Position numbers and translations under genes: made by a program. 64,000 bases of DNA from Annulohypoxylon bovei var. microspora (taxonomy: Eukaryota > Ascomycota > Sordariomycetes > Xylariales > Hypoxylaceae), in assembly GCA_022836615.1 (NCBI GenBank), contig MU405270.1, positions 159,830-223,829 on the forward strand, given 5' to 3'. This document shows, in pieces, positions 12,266 through 25,079 of this stretch (the stretch's first letter is position 1; the number at the start of each line of letters is the position of its first letter). The notes beneath the pieces are model-generated. The model saw nothing but the letters and a program-made list of their open reading frames with translations, made no database searches and had not been told where the DNA came from.

Positions 12266-13366
12266 AACACAACAAGCCTGCCGAATATGCTGAAACTACA
12301 ATGGCTAGCATAATTCACTCCTATGTCTTCGAGCCGACTAATGAATGATATCTGAGTATTTGAAGCCTTCTCATCATAAAGGTGCCTGTTTGTTTGGTCT
12401 CATGCAGATCAAGCACGTTAAGGGCGTTGCGGACAAATTCGCGAGGGGACGAATAGCAATCAATAGTTTTGATGGTGTCGGTACGCATGCTCGACTGCGC
12501 CATACAACATATCTCTATATGTATATTCTCTTCTGGCGCAAATGAAGCACTAAGATATGTGCTAAGTATCTCTGTAACAGAGACAGCTATACATTAGGTA
12601 CATATGATATATTCATACCTATCAAAGCTGAATATTAAGAAGAAAATAAAGACATGAATTATCTCTACCTATGTACAGATGTACCAGGCCGATATTACCT
12701 ACATGTACCTAGGTATCTTGAAGTATGGGATAAATTGTGAATGTACAAACACAATTCCTAGGGTTTCCGTAGGTTTCGCTGAGTGGGTACCAGGCACCCA
12801 GGATTTCCACACAAGTGCTAGGTTAGGCAAGCTAGGGCGCGCCGCGTGCTAGGGTGGGGTTTTCTTGGGGGCCGTTGCGGACGTCGCATTGGGGCCTAAG
12901 GAGCTAAGGTTAACCCTGACGAAAAAAAACGATCTTAAACATTTGAACTTTTGGTCCCGAAACCCAAAACTTAGACTTGCAGAAAAAAAACATCCACTTC
13001 TGCTAATTTCACAACCAACCAACGACCACGACCCTGACCACTTTCATCATCTTCAATTCGCCTTTACTTACCTGACCCTACTTACACTGCTTCTACTACC
13101 TACGTCTGCTTGACCATAGCACGATAACACAAGCTGACTGCTTCCCTATTCTCCTACCGTCACCGTTACCTACGCAACCTAGAAACCTACACCTCAAAAA
13201 GCATCGTTGCGCGTGTATTTTTCATTATCTGTTTTTTACCCACGTCCGTTTTTAATCACGAACCTTGAAGTGTAAAATACGCCAAGCCGAGGAAATAAGC
13301 TCCTCCACAAAATCCCACTAACTACAACCTTCTCTCCTACGCACGATCACATCATCCCCTTTAACT
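12266..13366. other. Intergenic: CENP-W 3' region and promoter of the RGG-box gene
   Basis: 1.1 kb. The left part is AT-rich with several CCTAGGTA/GTACCTA words (about 12,594-12,715). The part from about 13,000 to 13,366 is C/T-rich with many CTAC and ACC runs, typical of a long fungal 5' leader. No further gene is seen. Confidence 0.5.
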
Positions 13367-15016
13367 ATGTCTTCCCCGGCTGTACAAAACCCTCCCGTGC
13401 AGACGGAGTCCAAGTCTGCAAAGAAGAAGAAGGCTAAGGCCATCCGTACCGAGTCACCCGCCCCGTCTGCCTTGTCCGTTCCTGAGAAGTCCGGCTCCGT
13501 TGCCGGCCAAGATGGTCAGGATGACATTTCTGAGAACGCATACATTCGTGAGATTCAGAAGTCAGTTTAACCTCACCATCATTACGTACCTGTTAGGTAC
13601 CTACCTACTCTTATTTATGCTGACCTGATCATTAGGAACATCCGCAACATCAACAAGAAGATCGTAAGTTTGCATGCGCCATATCCATATCCACAGTCTC
13701 CACTAGCTTATATCTAACTATTTTACCCCTCCAGACCAATGCCTCTAAGACGGATACCTTGATTGATCAGTACAAGGACAAGTCTTTGGACCAACTTGTT
13801 GACGAGAAGATCATCAACCCGGACCAACGCGCCCAGCGTATGAAGAAGCCGCAGCTTGAATCTCAGCTTGCCCAGTTCGAAGAGCAGCTTGCCCAGTACA
13901 AGAAAGTGGACGAGGACTATCGATCCCGCGCTGCTATTGAGAAGGCTAGCTTAGAGAAGTCTCTCTATGAGAAGTTCGAGAAGGAGAAGGCTGATGCGAT
14001 CAACGAGCTCAAGGAGCAAGCTGCGGCTGACAACAAGAAGGTCAAATATGACAGTCTACTAGTCTTGTCGCAATTCCTCCGACTGGCTGCAGCTCGACGA
14101 ACCGAGGAAGCTGATCCTACCGCGGATGAGAACATGGCCTTGGAGGGCGTCCTCCTCAACGTGTACTCTGGTGACGAGAACGCTGTTTCGACTATGATCA
14201 AACTTATTGAGGGATCGGAAGAGGTGACGTTCAGTGTTGGCGGTGACCAGCTTAAGACCACATGTGAGTATTTATGATATTGTCCATCCTTGTCCTTTTA
14301 TTAATATTTTCACAGATGGTCAGGTTAAGGCTGCCGCAGAGGACCACGCTGCTCAGATCGTTGCCCTCGAGGCAGCAGCCGCCGCCGAGGAGGCAGAAGC
14401 GGCTGCTGAGACTGCAACAGTCAATGGCACTGACCCGACCGTTGCCAATGCTGGTCTTACCGAGATCGACAGTACCGGCGCTACCGCCCCGTTGACTAAC
14501 GGTCACACCGAGAAGCCGACACCCGGCACTGATCTCCCTGCAAACATTGATGTCGCTGACAGTGCTGCTAATGCTGCAGCCGAGTCTAACTGGGACCCCA
14601 ACAGTGACTTGAGCGCTTCCGTTTCCCAAGACTGGGTTAAGGTCCCTCGTGACCCTGCTGAGACCGACACTGGTCTAACCGCGACCCCCGCATCCACTGG
14701 CAACGTTCAATCTTGGGCCGATGAACAGCCCGAGAACCCTCCTCAGGTTAGTCAGCAAATCATTATTTTTTAGATAGAATCGTCGCTAACTATTGTGTAG
14801 GCACGTGCCCCCACGGAAGCGAATGACGGATTCCACCAAGTCCAACGTAACCGACCCCAGCGAGGTGACCGCGAAGGAGGCTGGCATGGCCGCGGCCGTG
14901 GCCGAGGAGACTACCACCGAGGCGGTTACCGAGGACATGGTGAGGGACGAGGTCGTGGTCGTGGCCGTGGTCGTGGCGGACCGCGTAGCGTAAGACCTCG
15001 AACTGAGGAATCGTAG
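13367..15016 (+). CDS. YAG7-like coiled-coil protein with RGG-box tail
   Basis: Five exons: 13367-13560, 13636-13663 (a 28-bp microexon), 13735-14263, 14316-14746 and 14801-15016, giving 465 aa with consistent phase throughout. The N-terminus is lysine-rich (KSAKKKKAKAIRTE). It is followed by the conserved segment NAYIREIQKNIRNINKKI ... TDTLIDQYKDKSLDQLV, a long coiled coil (LAQFEEQLAQYKKVDEDYRS onward) and a helical region EGVLLNVYSGDENAVSTMI. Then come an Ala/Glu and Thr/Pro-rich linker, a QDWVKVPRDP block and a C-terminal tail dense in RGG/GRGRGR repeats (residues about 415-460). The order matches an ascomycete protein family annotated as YAG7-like. The RGG tail suggests RNA binding and arginine methylation; this is inference, and a precise function is not known to me. 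The last intron separates the RGG tail from the body. Confidence 0.8.
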
Positions 15017-16106
15017 AGGATTCAATCCCATACCTGTCTTCGCCGATCTTATTGTCGCATCTCTCGGGATCGACTCCTGGCCAGACAGTCGTGGCGTTGA
15101 CCTTCTCTGTTCTCTCGACTACATCTGGACTCCACCCATCCAGTTGTACGGGGACATAACAGCACTGGTTTAATCGCAGTGCGTGTGTATTCATTGAGGA
15201 TTTTGTACACCAAAGGGAATTGGTGGGGTGTCCACTGCATCGTATTTGCCCTCTGATTTTAGGAGGGATGGAGTACAGTGGAAACAAACCGGCGTCAGCA
15301 TTTCCGCACGGCTTTGCGGCTGGTAGGAAGGGAATTACCGGTGTTTGTCTGTACCAAAAAAAAGCCTTGCTAGCATTTACGATACGCGAAAAAGTTGGCC
15401 GGAGTCGATGGTTAATGACATGAAGACCATGATACTCTTTATAGTTTTCCCCCTTCTTTTCGGCGTGTGTACTATGACGACATGATGAGAGACGTGATTC
15501 AGTTTACGTTGACCTTTTCGATTTGATCCCGATCAGGTACCTCTTCTTTTCCCCTTCTTCTAGGTACAGGCCGAGGTTCGGTCCTCGCGGTGTATTAATG
15601 AACAAACGGTTTCCTTTATTTTATTCTGATGAATGTATAGAATTAATGGCTAATGAGAGTAGCTCAAGGGGCGAGTAAGGGTTGGTTAAACCTGAAGTAC
15701 CGACCTACCTATCTAGATAAGTGATGCTTATCTCTGTATAGGTACCTCGCTCGCTTAACGTATGGTGACCGCTCCCGCATTTGAGATGTAGACGGAGCTT
15801 CCACGAAAGGAGAACTTATGATGAGCAGGAACTACCACAGCATATTACGGCTACAAATCAAGAGATCTCCCTGCTGAGACAGAGTTGCAGAGATGATTGT
15901 TTCACAATATACTTGATTTGTTCATTGGGGTGCTTTCCTGCCTCGAGGGTATCTACACCAAGTCTTCCTCAATACAGTACCCAAAACCCAACAGCACAGC
16001 ATTATCTGCGGGGTTCTTGGACAACATGGTATGTTCAGTATCCTGAGCACATTTCGCTCACTCCCCGGCATACGTACATACATACACACATCTCCATATA
16101 CTACCT
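15017..16106. other. Convergent intergenic region
   Basis: 1.1 kb between the 3' ends of the RGG-box gene (+) and the aminopeptidase (-). It should contain both 3' UTRs. Small open frames (15220-15423, 15781-16170) have no domain. Nothing else is seen. Confidence 0.5.
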
Positions 16107-19100
16107 CTACTGGAGATATCCGTTAGCGCCCAACCACTCCTTGATAGCCGTGGCATCTCTCTCGCGGTAAGCGGCGCGGCCGCGGATCGCGTCCTTGACC
16201 TGCTCGAGGGTGCGGTCGAAGGCGCTGGTGTCCTTGTCCTTGAAGAAGGCGTCGATCTCGGCGACGTACTTGGCGTCCGTGAAGCGCTGGAGCGTGAGCT
16301 TGACGAAGCGGTCGAGGACGACCGGGTTCGCCATCTTGGTCGTCAGCTTCTCCCAGTTGTCCTGGATGTACTGCCACTGGATGGGGCGCGCGACGGAGTT
16401 GGTCGACAGGGCGCTGCCGAGCGAGTGCATGTCGCCCGACGGCACGGACTCCGATGGGGGCGCGGGTGGCGACAGGTCGCAGTTGAAGGGCAGGAGGCTC
16501 TTGGAGATGATCTCGGGGTCGCGGACGTGGCCTAGCGAGGCTAGACAGACTTCCTTGCCGTCGATGGATGCGCCGGTGAACCATTCCTTCTTGAGAATCT
16601 CGACTGCCTTGGCCGGATTGGTCTTGACTGCGGTGCGGTAGGCTACGGTCCTTAGGTTCGGGTGCAAGGGCGTTCCCTTCTCAACCCAGGAGTCGAACAA
16701 CGACTTCGCTTTCTCGGTTACTCTGTATCATTAATTAGCAGATGAAGGTCGGGGGAAATTTAGGAAATGTATAACTTACCCCTGGTGGCCGTTCGCTGCG
16801 GCACTAAGCAAAAGTCTCTTGCGCAGCAGGCTGGTGAGGTAATCCTCGCCTTCTGGGAACTCCCATCCGATCTTCTCTACCGCGTTGCTGACAAGCTTGA
16901 GGGTAAACTGCTCCAGGCCGCGCTTGATTTCGTCGTCGTCTCCAAAGATGGTCTTGACTAGTCCAACAGAATCCAGAACCTGGGCCCAAACAAGGTGGTT
17001 GGTCTCGCTTCCAAAGCCCTGGACGAAAGAGAGAAGAGCAGCGGTGGTGCCGTAGCCAGAAAATGCCAAGTCTGCCGCAGAACCGATGATGGAGATCTTG
17101 TCTTCGTTGCTCAAGCGATCGAGCTGTGTGCCAAGCTTTGCGAGACGAGCCGGAGGGTAGTTGGTTCGGTAGAAACCAGTGGCGTTGCTGTTGATCTTGT
17201 AGAAGTCGTCATCGATGTCGCGGACTGTTATGCTCTTCTCGGTGAGAGCTAATCGCTGGACATCCTGCTGTCCGACCTTGCCTTGTAACGAAAGAGGCAC
17301 CCACCATACGACCTGGTCCTCTTCTGGTTTTACATCACCGGTTGCTAGATATCGATTTTGCTTAATCGATATTTGCCCGGGCTCCTCAGCAATAGTCAAC
17401 ACCGGATGTCCAATCATCCCAATCCAGAAGCGCATTAGATCATGTACGTCAGTCCCGGAGGCCTCGGTTAGAGCTTTCCAAAGATATTCAGTCTTGGCAT
17501 TGCCGTACGCATGCTTCCTCAGGTAGGCCCCAACACCTTGGAGGAAGGTCTTCTCTCCAAGCTGGCTGACTAACATTCGCAGTGTAGAACATCCCTTGAG
17601 GTAGCTGATGTGGTCGAAGATCTGGTTTACATCTAGAGCATCCCTGACCGGGACATGGACAGGGTGGGATGCACGCATTCCATCGAGCTTGAAGGCCATT
17701 TCCATCCCTTCATTCACGAACTGGGCCCAAACTTGCCAGTCTGGATGGAACTCGTTGACGGCGTACCAACCGGCCCAGGTGGCGAAGGATTCATTCAGCC
17801 AGAGCTCGTCCCACCAATCCATGGTAACAAGGTTGCCAAACCATTGATGGGCTAATTCGTGGGCAACGACATATGCGACACGGTTCTTGTATCTAGCATC
17901 TGAGGTCTTCTCGTCGAAAAGGACGGCTGTCGTACGATAGGTCACGAGACCCCAGTTCTCCATAGCCCCATGCGTAAACTCGTGAACGGCGAGCAAGTCA
18001 GACTTAGGAAGAGGGTAATCGATACCGAAGCTCTCAGAGAACAAGTCAATAGTCTTTGGCGCGTGTTCTAAAGCATATCGACCTTGCTCCTTGAGTCCAC
18101 GGGTGGTATAGACACGCACGGGAATCTGCTTTCCGTTGTACTTTCGCTCGGTAAAGGCCTCGACATACTCGAAGTCGCCAACAGCCCAAGCCAACAGGTA
18201 AGTGCTCATGATCGGGGTTTGTTCAAAGGCAACCGACACGAAACCATCACGGGTCTTGGAAGAACTCTTGACAGGCATGTTAGATAATGCGACCTGGTCC
18301 TCGGGAATTTCGATCTGAAAGTCGAAAGTTGCCTTCAGTCGTGGCTCGTCAAAGCAAGGGAAAGCTCGGCGGGCATCGCAGGCTTCGAATTGGGTGCTCA
18401 ACATGTAGTGAAAGGTGTCGTCTCGGGGTACCGAGTCTGCTGCAGGGACGACGGGCTTATACTTGCTTCGGTAGAAGCCAGCCATGTCGTTGTTCATGGT
18501 TCCCTGGAAGGTGATCTGAAGAGTAGCTTTCTTCGAGGATGGTACCTCGTCGGCGAAGACGAGGGTTGCACGTTGCTTCTTCTCATCGTAGTTGAATGTG
18601 GTAGTCTCTAGGGATTGGAATGCCTTGGTGTGGTCAGGTGTGATCTTAGCACTAAGTAACTTGAGCTCGATAGAGTTGATAACGATCTCCTTGGTAGGTT
18701 TGGTAATATAAATAGTGATAGACACGTTTCCTTTATAAGACCAATCGTTGAAGTTTAGAGAGGAGATGTTGAGATCATAGTGAGAAGGGGTGATAGTAGA
18801 GGGAAGAATGTCTCGACCCGCCATGATGGATGAGGGTATGATGGCGGAACAGGAGAGTCTAGAGGACGAAGAGAAGAAGCGGTTGACGGAGTGGTTAAAG
18901 AAACGGTTGCGGTTGTGGTTGCGGTTTCGGGTGTTAATGGTGTTAATATTGTTAGTGTCAGTGTTAGTGTTAGTGTCAGTACATATAGATCTAGGTGCGG
19001 TGGTATTATGGTATGAGTTAAGGTGGGGACTCGTTTGTCTGGAACTGTCTTTAGATTGATGATGCGAATGTCTCGCCGGGTTGGCTGAATTAGCTGGGTT

Positions 19101-19448
19101 GGTGACGAAATTGGCAGGTGTTGAAGTAAACCATCGACAGGGTTTAACTGTCTTGTGACTTTTATCCAATAACTTAAAAAAGCAATCAACTCGTCTGCCG
19201 GGTATTGTCGAAGTAGAATACGTTGTATACGTCGTATATTGTCTTGTTGATTGTTTTGAGAAAGATGCAGCAGATACTCTGCAGGCCGAAGTTACACAGC
19301 TGTCAGAGGTAGTTAAAATCCCTGACCAGCCTGAGCTTATAGGTACTTGCGCAATGCCCCTCACCAGATTCCGCGCGACGGTGGTACCAGATCGAGGGGT
19401 CACAACCCGGCATAGCTGACCAATCGCATCCATCGCCGCAGATGTCAT
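16107..19448 (-). CDS. M1 family zinc aminopeptidase (Ape2/Aap1-like) with N-terminal extension
   Basis: Two exons: 19448-16780 and 16722-16107 (donor GTAAGT, acceptor ATACAG), giving 1094 aa. The enzyme removes N-terminal residues from peptides. Exopeptidase motif GAMENWG (around residue 495) and zinc site HELAHQWFGNL ... LWLNESFATW (around 528-555) are intact, with the ERAP1-like helical C-domain after them. Fungal Ape2/Aap1 cores are about 880 aa; here that core begins at a second in-frame ATG (18824, MAGRDILPS, with A at -3), giving 886 aa. The extra 208 residues are basic, Ser/Thr/Asn-rich and low-complexity (NTNTDTNNINTINTRNRNHN), with an arginine-bearing start lacking acidic residues apart from one Asp. 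That looks like a mitochondrial presequence. Two products from two starts, mitochondrial and cytosolic, are plausible. The core call is very secure; the correct N-terminus is not. Confidence 0.93.
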
Positions 19449-20364
19449 ATCGTTTACCGAATCGGGAGCCCGGAAACCTAATATGTACCTACACTTTACT
19501 TTCTGTTAGCTAACATCATAGGCCAGGTTTATTGTTTATGTAATATTTCCCGGCAAATCATGTAATCATCAGATCATATGAAGTAAAGTTATTGAAGATA
19601 GGGGAACGGGTAACTTCAATTGGATAAGGTCACTACTAACCTGGCACAAAGAAAGCCATCTACCTTCTTATAAGAACACCGATAGGTTTCAGATCGACAC
19701 CACTCGTATTATTAGGATGGAGGACATGTTATTGACAATGATATAGACGTCTTAGGTGGTCAATACCTACACGTAAAAGAGGAGGTGATAGGTATGTATG
19801 TGGGTATGTAGATACTTGGCATTTAAGAAGTTTGAACCAATACTTGATTCCCCAATAGAAATATGAAACAGCTTCCTATCTTAGTAAAACTAAACAAGTA
19901 GCTGTAGAATCTAATGAAAAAGGGCCGGATGATCAATTGAAGGTCATCCTCATATTTATACTACAAGAGCGCGCCCATCTTGACGAATGGTAAAGTATGA
20001 GGCCAAGTAGGTCGAGGTGTAGATAATTGAAGTATAAAAAGCAAACAAGTCATTTTAGTGGAAGAATTTAAAAATTCAAATGACATTTAAAAAGTGAGAT
20101 GAATATGACGTATAAATGCAAATTGAACGTTTAAATGAATATACGTACTCCATAGAATTCGACGCTAGTCATAAAACGAGAATGCCGCATCCTGGTTTAT
20201 ATAATTATTCACAGCAGGCGTTCAATAACTTTCATCTTCATAAACAACGTCAATTCACTTTCATAGACACTCGTTCATGAAAGCATGGTTTAAAAACTTA
20301 AGACGGTCTCTTCAATTGTACTCTGAATGTGTCTACAGGTTTTTCTTTTGTTGTCTGTCTGACA
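19449..20364. promoter_or_regulatory. Divergent intergenic region between aminopeptidase and apc10
   Basis: About 0.9 kb, AT-rich, holding the promoters of two divergent genes. No TATA box or named factor site is convincing. Confidence 0.5.
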
Positions 20365-21806
20365 ATGGAGCCGCAGGATGTCAGCAACAGTGGCGGCTCG
20401 GCTAGAAGCCATGCCAGTCTTCGCCAGCAGCAGGAGGAATTCCGACGACGACTGATGAGACCTAATCGTCTCTCTAGAACATCACAAGGCCGCGCCGGAG
20501 ACCCAGTCCGATCTGGAGACACGGGAACTGCTGAGCCTTTTGGAGGCTTGAACGATACTGGAAGACCTGACTTCTTTCCAACACCACAAGGTCAGTTTGA
20601 ATTTTTGCTTCCTCTTTCTCACATCACACTTATTACTCCCAACTTTCCCATTCACTCCTATCACTCTCAATTCCTTAGCTGCTAGGTGGATTCCATCTAC
20701 CATGGCTGCCAACCAGCATTCCTCGGATTCTTCGGATTCCGATGATGGTCCGGTACAGTTCACTCCGCAATCCGAGAGACGCGTTCGACGTTCTTTTATT
20801 CCTATCAACTGGAGAGCGATTTTGGAATCAGATTACCCGGAGTCCGATGATGAGCCGTTACCTTCCACCCCGTCGTCTGAGACACGCGTTCAAGACACTT
20901 CCGCTAACGATTCCTCTGGAATCTTTGAAGACAACACAGCAACTGAAGAGGACACTGAACGCATAGATTACGGTGAAGATGTCTCCAATGTTGACGATGA
21001 TGATCAAGAGAATGAAGAGGAGAATGGCGGAGAAGAAGATGACGAGGAGGGTCCCGGAGATGATGTTCCCTTCGATGCCTCTGCCGTCGGCTTGAAGGAA
21101 ATCAGCAATCTCGCCAGCTTCACTGTCAGCAGCTACAAGCCCGGCTGTGGCGTGAAGGAGCTTCGAGATGATGACGTTAACCAGTTCTGGCAGTAAGTGT
21201 TAGTCCTTTCCATCATAAAACTTTACTACTAACAAGATCTTATCTAGGTCTGATGGTCCCCAGCCTCATCGATTGAACATTCATTTCATCAAACGCGTGG
21301 AGATTCGTGCTCTGCGACTCTACTTAGATTATGAACTCGATGAGAGCTACACGCCTACCAAGATCCAGATCACAGGCGGCTGGAGCCCCAACTTTACCAT
21401 TCCGTTCACCACCATGGAGCTTAACACGCCGAAGGGATGGATCGATGTTCCTATCGCCGGAGCTGGTGGTGGCCCTGATGGCAACTCTCTCTGCTGCTGG
21501 TTCGTCCGCATCATCATTCTCGAGAACCACCAGAACGGCAAGGACACGCACCTCCGCGGAATCAAGGTCTATGCTCTGGACGATACCGCCGATACTGCGG
21601 AGAACAACCCTGTCGAAGAGATGGTCGAGGCCATTGATGATTACGATGATCGAATGGCGCTTATGGATATTCACGATCACGACGAGGAGGCGGTTTCAAG
21701 AATTGCGGCTGCGAAGAAGCAACGCAAGGAGAACGCCAAGAAGTACACCCCCGGAGACGGTGGATTATCTATCCCTGACTTCATGAGAGAGCCGGAGATT
21801 CGTTGA
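20365..21806 (+). CDS. apc10: Anaphase-promoting complex subunit 10 (Doc1)
   Basis: Three exons: 20365-20590, 20679-21192 and 21248-21806, giving 432 aa. Donors are GTCAGT and GTAAGT; the second intron has a CTAAC branch site. The DOC domain covers roughly residues 215-380: FTVSSYKPGCGVKELRDD, then FWQSDGPQPHRLNIHFIKRV, LRLYLDYELDESYTPTKIQI and LRGIKVYAL. This jelly-roll domain helps the APC/C ubiquitin ligase bind degron-bearing substrates and work processively in mitosis. The first 200 residues are disordered, Ser/Glu/Asp-rich, with a long acidic run (EEDDEEGPGDD), as in other filamentous fungi. Exon 1 stays in frame with exon 2. If exon 1 were untranslated, Met at 20702 (MAANQHSS) would be the start. 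The tail after the DOC domain is acidic, then basic. Confidence 0.95.
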
Positions 21807-22422
21807 ACGGACCTAAAAGTGTCTAGCAAGTCAAGTTCGCATATCAAGGCATGGAGGCGTTCTGGAAAACCGGTTGATCACCACGATACCCTATGGTTGC
21901 TTTTGTTTCTCGTTGCATTAAGGAAAGGAAAAATCATGTGGCTGTCATTGCTACAGGACAGGATGATAATTTCCCCCTGTATTTTCCCATCATAAGGCGA
22001 TCTCGTTTTCGAATCGGCCTTCTAATTCCATTCGATCCAATCCCCCCCAAATAACAACTGTCTTGAACAGTATAAGTCTCTGCTGCTCTATGAAAATGTG
22101 ACAATGCAATTATAAGTGCTACCTATTATGGTTTTTTGAATTGGATATGTCAATATAGGAAAGTTCGGTTTAAGGAGCTTAGATGAGATAAGCTTTAGAG
22201 TGAGTCCCCCAGTCTCCACTAACGGGTTTAACCGTCCGCTAATTCGGCCCCCCCTCTAATATTCTAACTTCTTCGTCATCCCTTCATTCTTCCCTAGCCT
22301 GGTATCATCTCTGGCATTGATATAAACGATGCCGGCAATGATATTCGCTTTATTTCGCATCGCTTCCCGTATATTATAGAATGTGTCTAGTCCGTTAGTC
22401 TTAAATACCTACCCATAAAAGA
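21807..22422. other. Intergenic: apc10 3' region and promoter of the Pof1-like gene
   Basis: About 600 bp between two plus-strand genes. No gene, RNA or repeat is seen. Confidence 0.55.
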
Positions 22423-23367
22423 ATGCCTTCGTCCGAGGCCGATAGCACTACAATGGCTTGGAAACCACCCAAGGATCTAGTCTCCTACTTCACCCACGCT
22501 CTCAAGAGCTACCAACTATCCAATGCAACTTTTCGTGTCCTATGTTCTCTACCCTCCTCCTCTCCCCAACTATCCCAGGTCCTTCCAAAGAGACTTCTCG
22601 TCCTCGACTCGTCCTTCAACCCCCCGACCCTCGCACACCAACAAATGGCGCTCTCCGCCTTCTCGGAGCACGAACACTCCGACAAGAACGACGATAAATC
22701 GCGGGTCCTCCTCCTCCTCGCGATCAACAACGCGGACAAGGCGCCCAAGCCGGCCGCCTTCCCGCAGCGTCTCGCCATGATGTACATCTTCGCGCAGGAC
22801 CTGCTCGCCTCCGCCTCCGCCTCCGCCTCCCAGACAACAACACCCCGCGCAAGCGCGTGCGAGGGCGTCGACATCGCCGTCACGACGGAGCCGTACTTCC
22901 ACGCGAAGAGCCGCGCCGTCGCCTCGTGCGACTCCTACCTCAAGCCAGGGCCGGAACCGGAGCCGGTAGAGCAGGTCTACCTCACGGGCTTCGACACCCT
23001 GATCCGCATCTTCGACCCCAAGTACTACCCCGACGGCTCGATGGCGCGCGCCCTCGACCCCTTCTTCGCGCACGCGCGGCTCCGCGTCTCGACGCGCACC
23101 GATGCCGAGTGGGGCGACGAGCGGGAGCAGCTGGCGTACCTGGATGGCCTGCGGGCGGGCGCGCTCGAGCAGGTCGGCGGGAGGACCGGCTGGGCGGAGA
23201 GGATAGACTTGGTTAAGGGGCAAGGGGGCGGCGCCGAGGTCGTGAGTAGTACGAAGGTCCGCGGGGCGGTGCTGAGGGGGGACTGGGATGCCCTGGAGAA
23301 GTTGGTTAGTGGGGGTGTTGCTGGTTGGATTCGACGCCAGGGTTTGTATGCGGAAGCTGGCGCTTGA
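22423..23367 (+). CDS. Nicotinamide mononucleotide adenylyltransferase-like protein (Pof1 type)
   Basis: Single exon, 314 aa. The nucleotidyltransferase fold begins with LVLDSSFNPPTLAHQQMA (residues about 63-80), in which TLAH takes the place of the HxGH nucleotide-binding motif. It continues with LLLAINNADKAPKPA, FDTLIRIFDPKYY and ends with the VVSSTKVR motif (about residue 270), equivalent to ISSTxxR that grips the phosphates. This order matches the yeast Pof1 branch of the cytidylyltransferase/NMN adenylyltransferase superfamily rather than the essential Nma1/2 enzymes. Related proteins have been linked to protein quality control and NAD metabolism, and the real substrate is uncertain. GC is very high in the central part, with (GCCTCC)n-like runs around 22,810-22,830 giving an SASASAS stretch. 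The start ATG at 22423 is the first in frame; a second Met lies 11 codons later. Confidence 0.85.
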   Translation: MPSSEADSTTMAWKPPKDLVSYFTHALKSYQLSNATFRVLCSLPSSSPQLSQVLPKRLLVLDSSFNPPTLAHQQMALSAFSEHEHSDKNDDKSRVLLLLAINNADKAPKPAAFPQRLAMMYIFAQDLLASASASASQTTTPRASACEGVDIAVTTEPYFHAKSRAVASCDSYLKPGPEPEPVEQVYLTGFDTLIRIFDPKYYPDGSMARALDPFFAHARLRVSTRTDAEWGDEREQLAYLDGLRAGALEQVGGRTGWAERIDLVKGQGGGAEVVSSTKVRGAVLRGDWDALEKLVSGGVAGWIRRQGLYAEAGA

Positions 23368-25079
23368 TGGGCCTAATGATGGCAACAAGTTGGGTATTCG
23401 ATCGTGATTATCCGGTGCCGAACAAGTCCGTCCGGCGTTGCAGTCGTTGTTGAGCTGTTCACTTTGGCGACTGGTTGGTGGCCCTCGATATTAAGACTAA
23501 CTTGTGTAAGTACCTACACGTTCGAACTTGCAAGGTGTCTGTCAGATTGCCTGTTAGGCGCTGTAAGGTCGAACTTTGGTACTAGGAGGTACTGCAGCAT
23601 TAACGTTCGTCGTCGTCGTCGTCGTCGTTGTAAATGGGCTAGGAGACGACGTTAGTGCGGGGCCATCCCCGGTTGCTAGGCAGCAGAAGAAGGCCCAAGT
23701 TTGACTTATATACCGTCCTTTGCTGTCGCTATTCAAGCTTGATCCACAGACCACCTCAGTCGCTATGGGGTAGTTGGTTATGGAGATGAAAGTCAGATAA
23801 AACTGTCCGGGGTTTTTCGTAGGTCTTGGGTTCGATCCCTAGGAAGAGCGGTGGTCTTAGCCGGCTACTCAGGTCAACTTCCTATTGGGCTTGGATTCGG
23901 GACTGAGCTTTTTTATCATTATGATCTTCTGCTTATTTTTATTTTTATTTTTATTTCCCTCCTATGCATCGCACCGGCCTTTCTCTTCTTCTACCTTCTT
24001 CCCCCTTTTGACTCCATCGCGGCTCGCATCTCAACTTGAACTACGAGATATGCATCTTGCTATCTAGAGACTAGGATCACCTAACTAGGACGTCATGACG
24101 ACTAAGTCCTAGGACATCCCGCATATGCAGATAGTGCTCGGGGTAACACCAAAGAGGATTAGTCCGGACTGGCGCAATACCTAGGCTTCCTACTTCATCA
24201 GCCGTGATGCGCGACATACTGACCCCGAATAGCGGGTAGACTATTTCCTCTCAAAATAAAACCCGCAGGGTTTGTAGTCTACTTAAGCAGGTTCTATTTA
24301 CAAACTTCACAACAAGACAAGAGACATTACAAATCAAATGGCAACCTTACATGGGCTCTAGATATAGTCTATACAACTACTCGACGGCCACTCTACTTCA
24401 GGAAAGTTCGTTCACGCATGTCTCGAAGAGGGTTGAGCAGCTTCGGGATTGATAAGCTGTCCCCGTGCTGCTGATCGATCACATTGTAACTTCTAATATA
24501 GCGCAGGATCGTCGTCGAGACTAGGCGACAACGGTCGAAGCAAGTTTTCCTATACTATTTCAGCTGATGACTAAATGAACCGGCCCCCACGGTCTGCTTT
24601 GTCACAATTGATGGTTATATTTAGGCAAAATCTATGCCATATCTAATGCTTGTATTTATTCAAAGACATTTATCACGGCACATCTAATTTTGTCTCATTC
24701 TACTTTCCATTAGAATGAAAAGTCAGGATTATATCCTAATTCGCAAGATATACGATACTCATTATTGCGGCGGCTATGTATATAAAACCACCCAACCACC
24801 CAATCTTCCAACCTTGTGGGGCTTTATCTATAAAAGCAAGGTTTATAGGGATAGTCTGGCAGTCCAGCAGTCTAGTGGATCACGGACTCACTTACACGGT
24901 CTATTAATAGCACTGTAACTTCAGCTGGATGCAAAGGTGAGGCACAGCACTCCGCGTAACATTGCATAGCATAAGGTTGCCTTGGTCGAAGCATGAGAAG
25001 ACTTCTCGAATGTTTTGATCATTTAATTACTGACAGTCATGTAATATTGTAACTATTTGCCGTTTTGCATCGCTTTAGT
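23368..25079. other. Intergenic region with a (CGT)n microsatellite
   Basis: 1.7 kb upstream of the DUF3433 gene. It holds seven CGT repeats at 23,608-23,628 and a stretch around 23,757-23,855 with A-box- and B-box-like words (GGTTCGATCCC) but no pairing acceptor stem. A short ATTTTT-type run lies near 23,930-23,960. No gene is recognised in 24,060-24,900. Confidence 0.45.
23608..23628 (+). repeat. (CGT)7 microsatellite
   Basis: Seven perfect CGT units in noncoding DNA after the Pof1-like gene. Confidence 0.9.

Noticed and set aside
6468..21806. Functional cluster of chromosome-cycle genes (Rpn8, Sws1-like, CENP-W, APC10)
   Set aside because: They belong to different complexes and lie on both strands among unrelated genes, so this is likely coincidence.
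23757..23855. Possible tRNA gene with A-box-like TGGGGTAGTTGG and GGTTCGATCCC
   Set aside because: The T stem pairs, but the acceptor strands (GTCGCTA and GAAGAGC) do not, and no proper anticodon arm is seen. At most a tRNA-derived relic.
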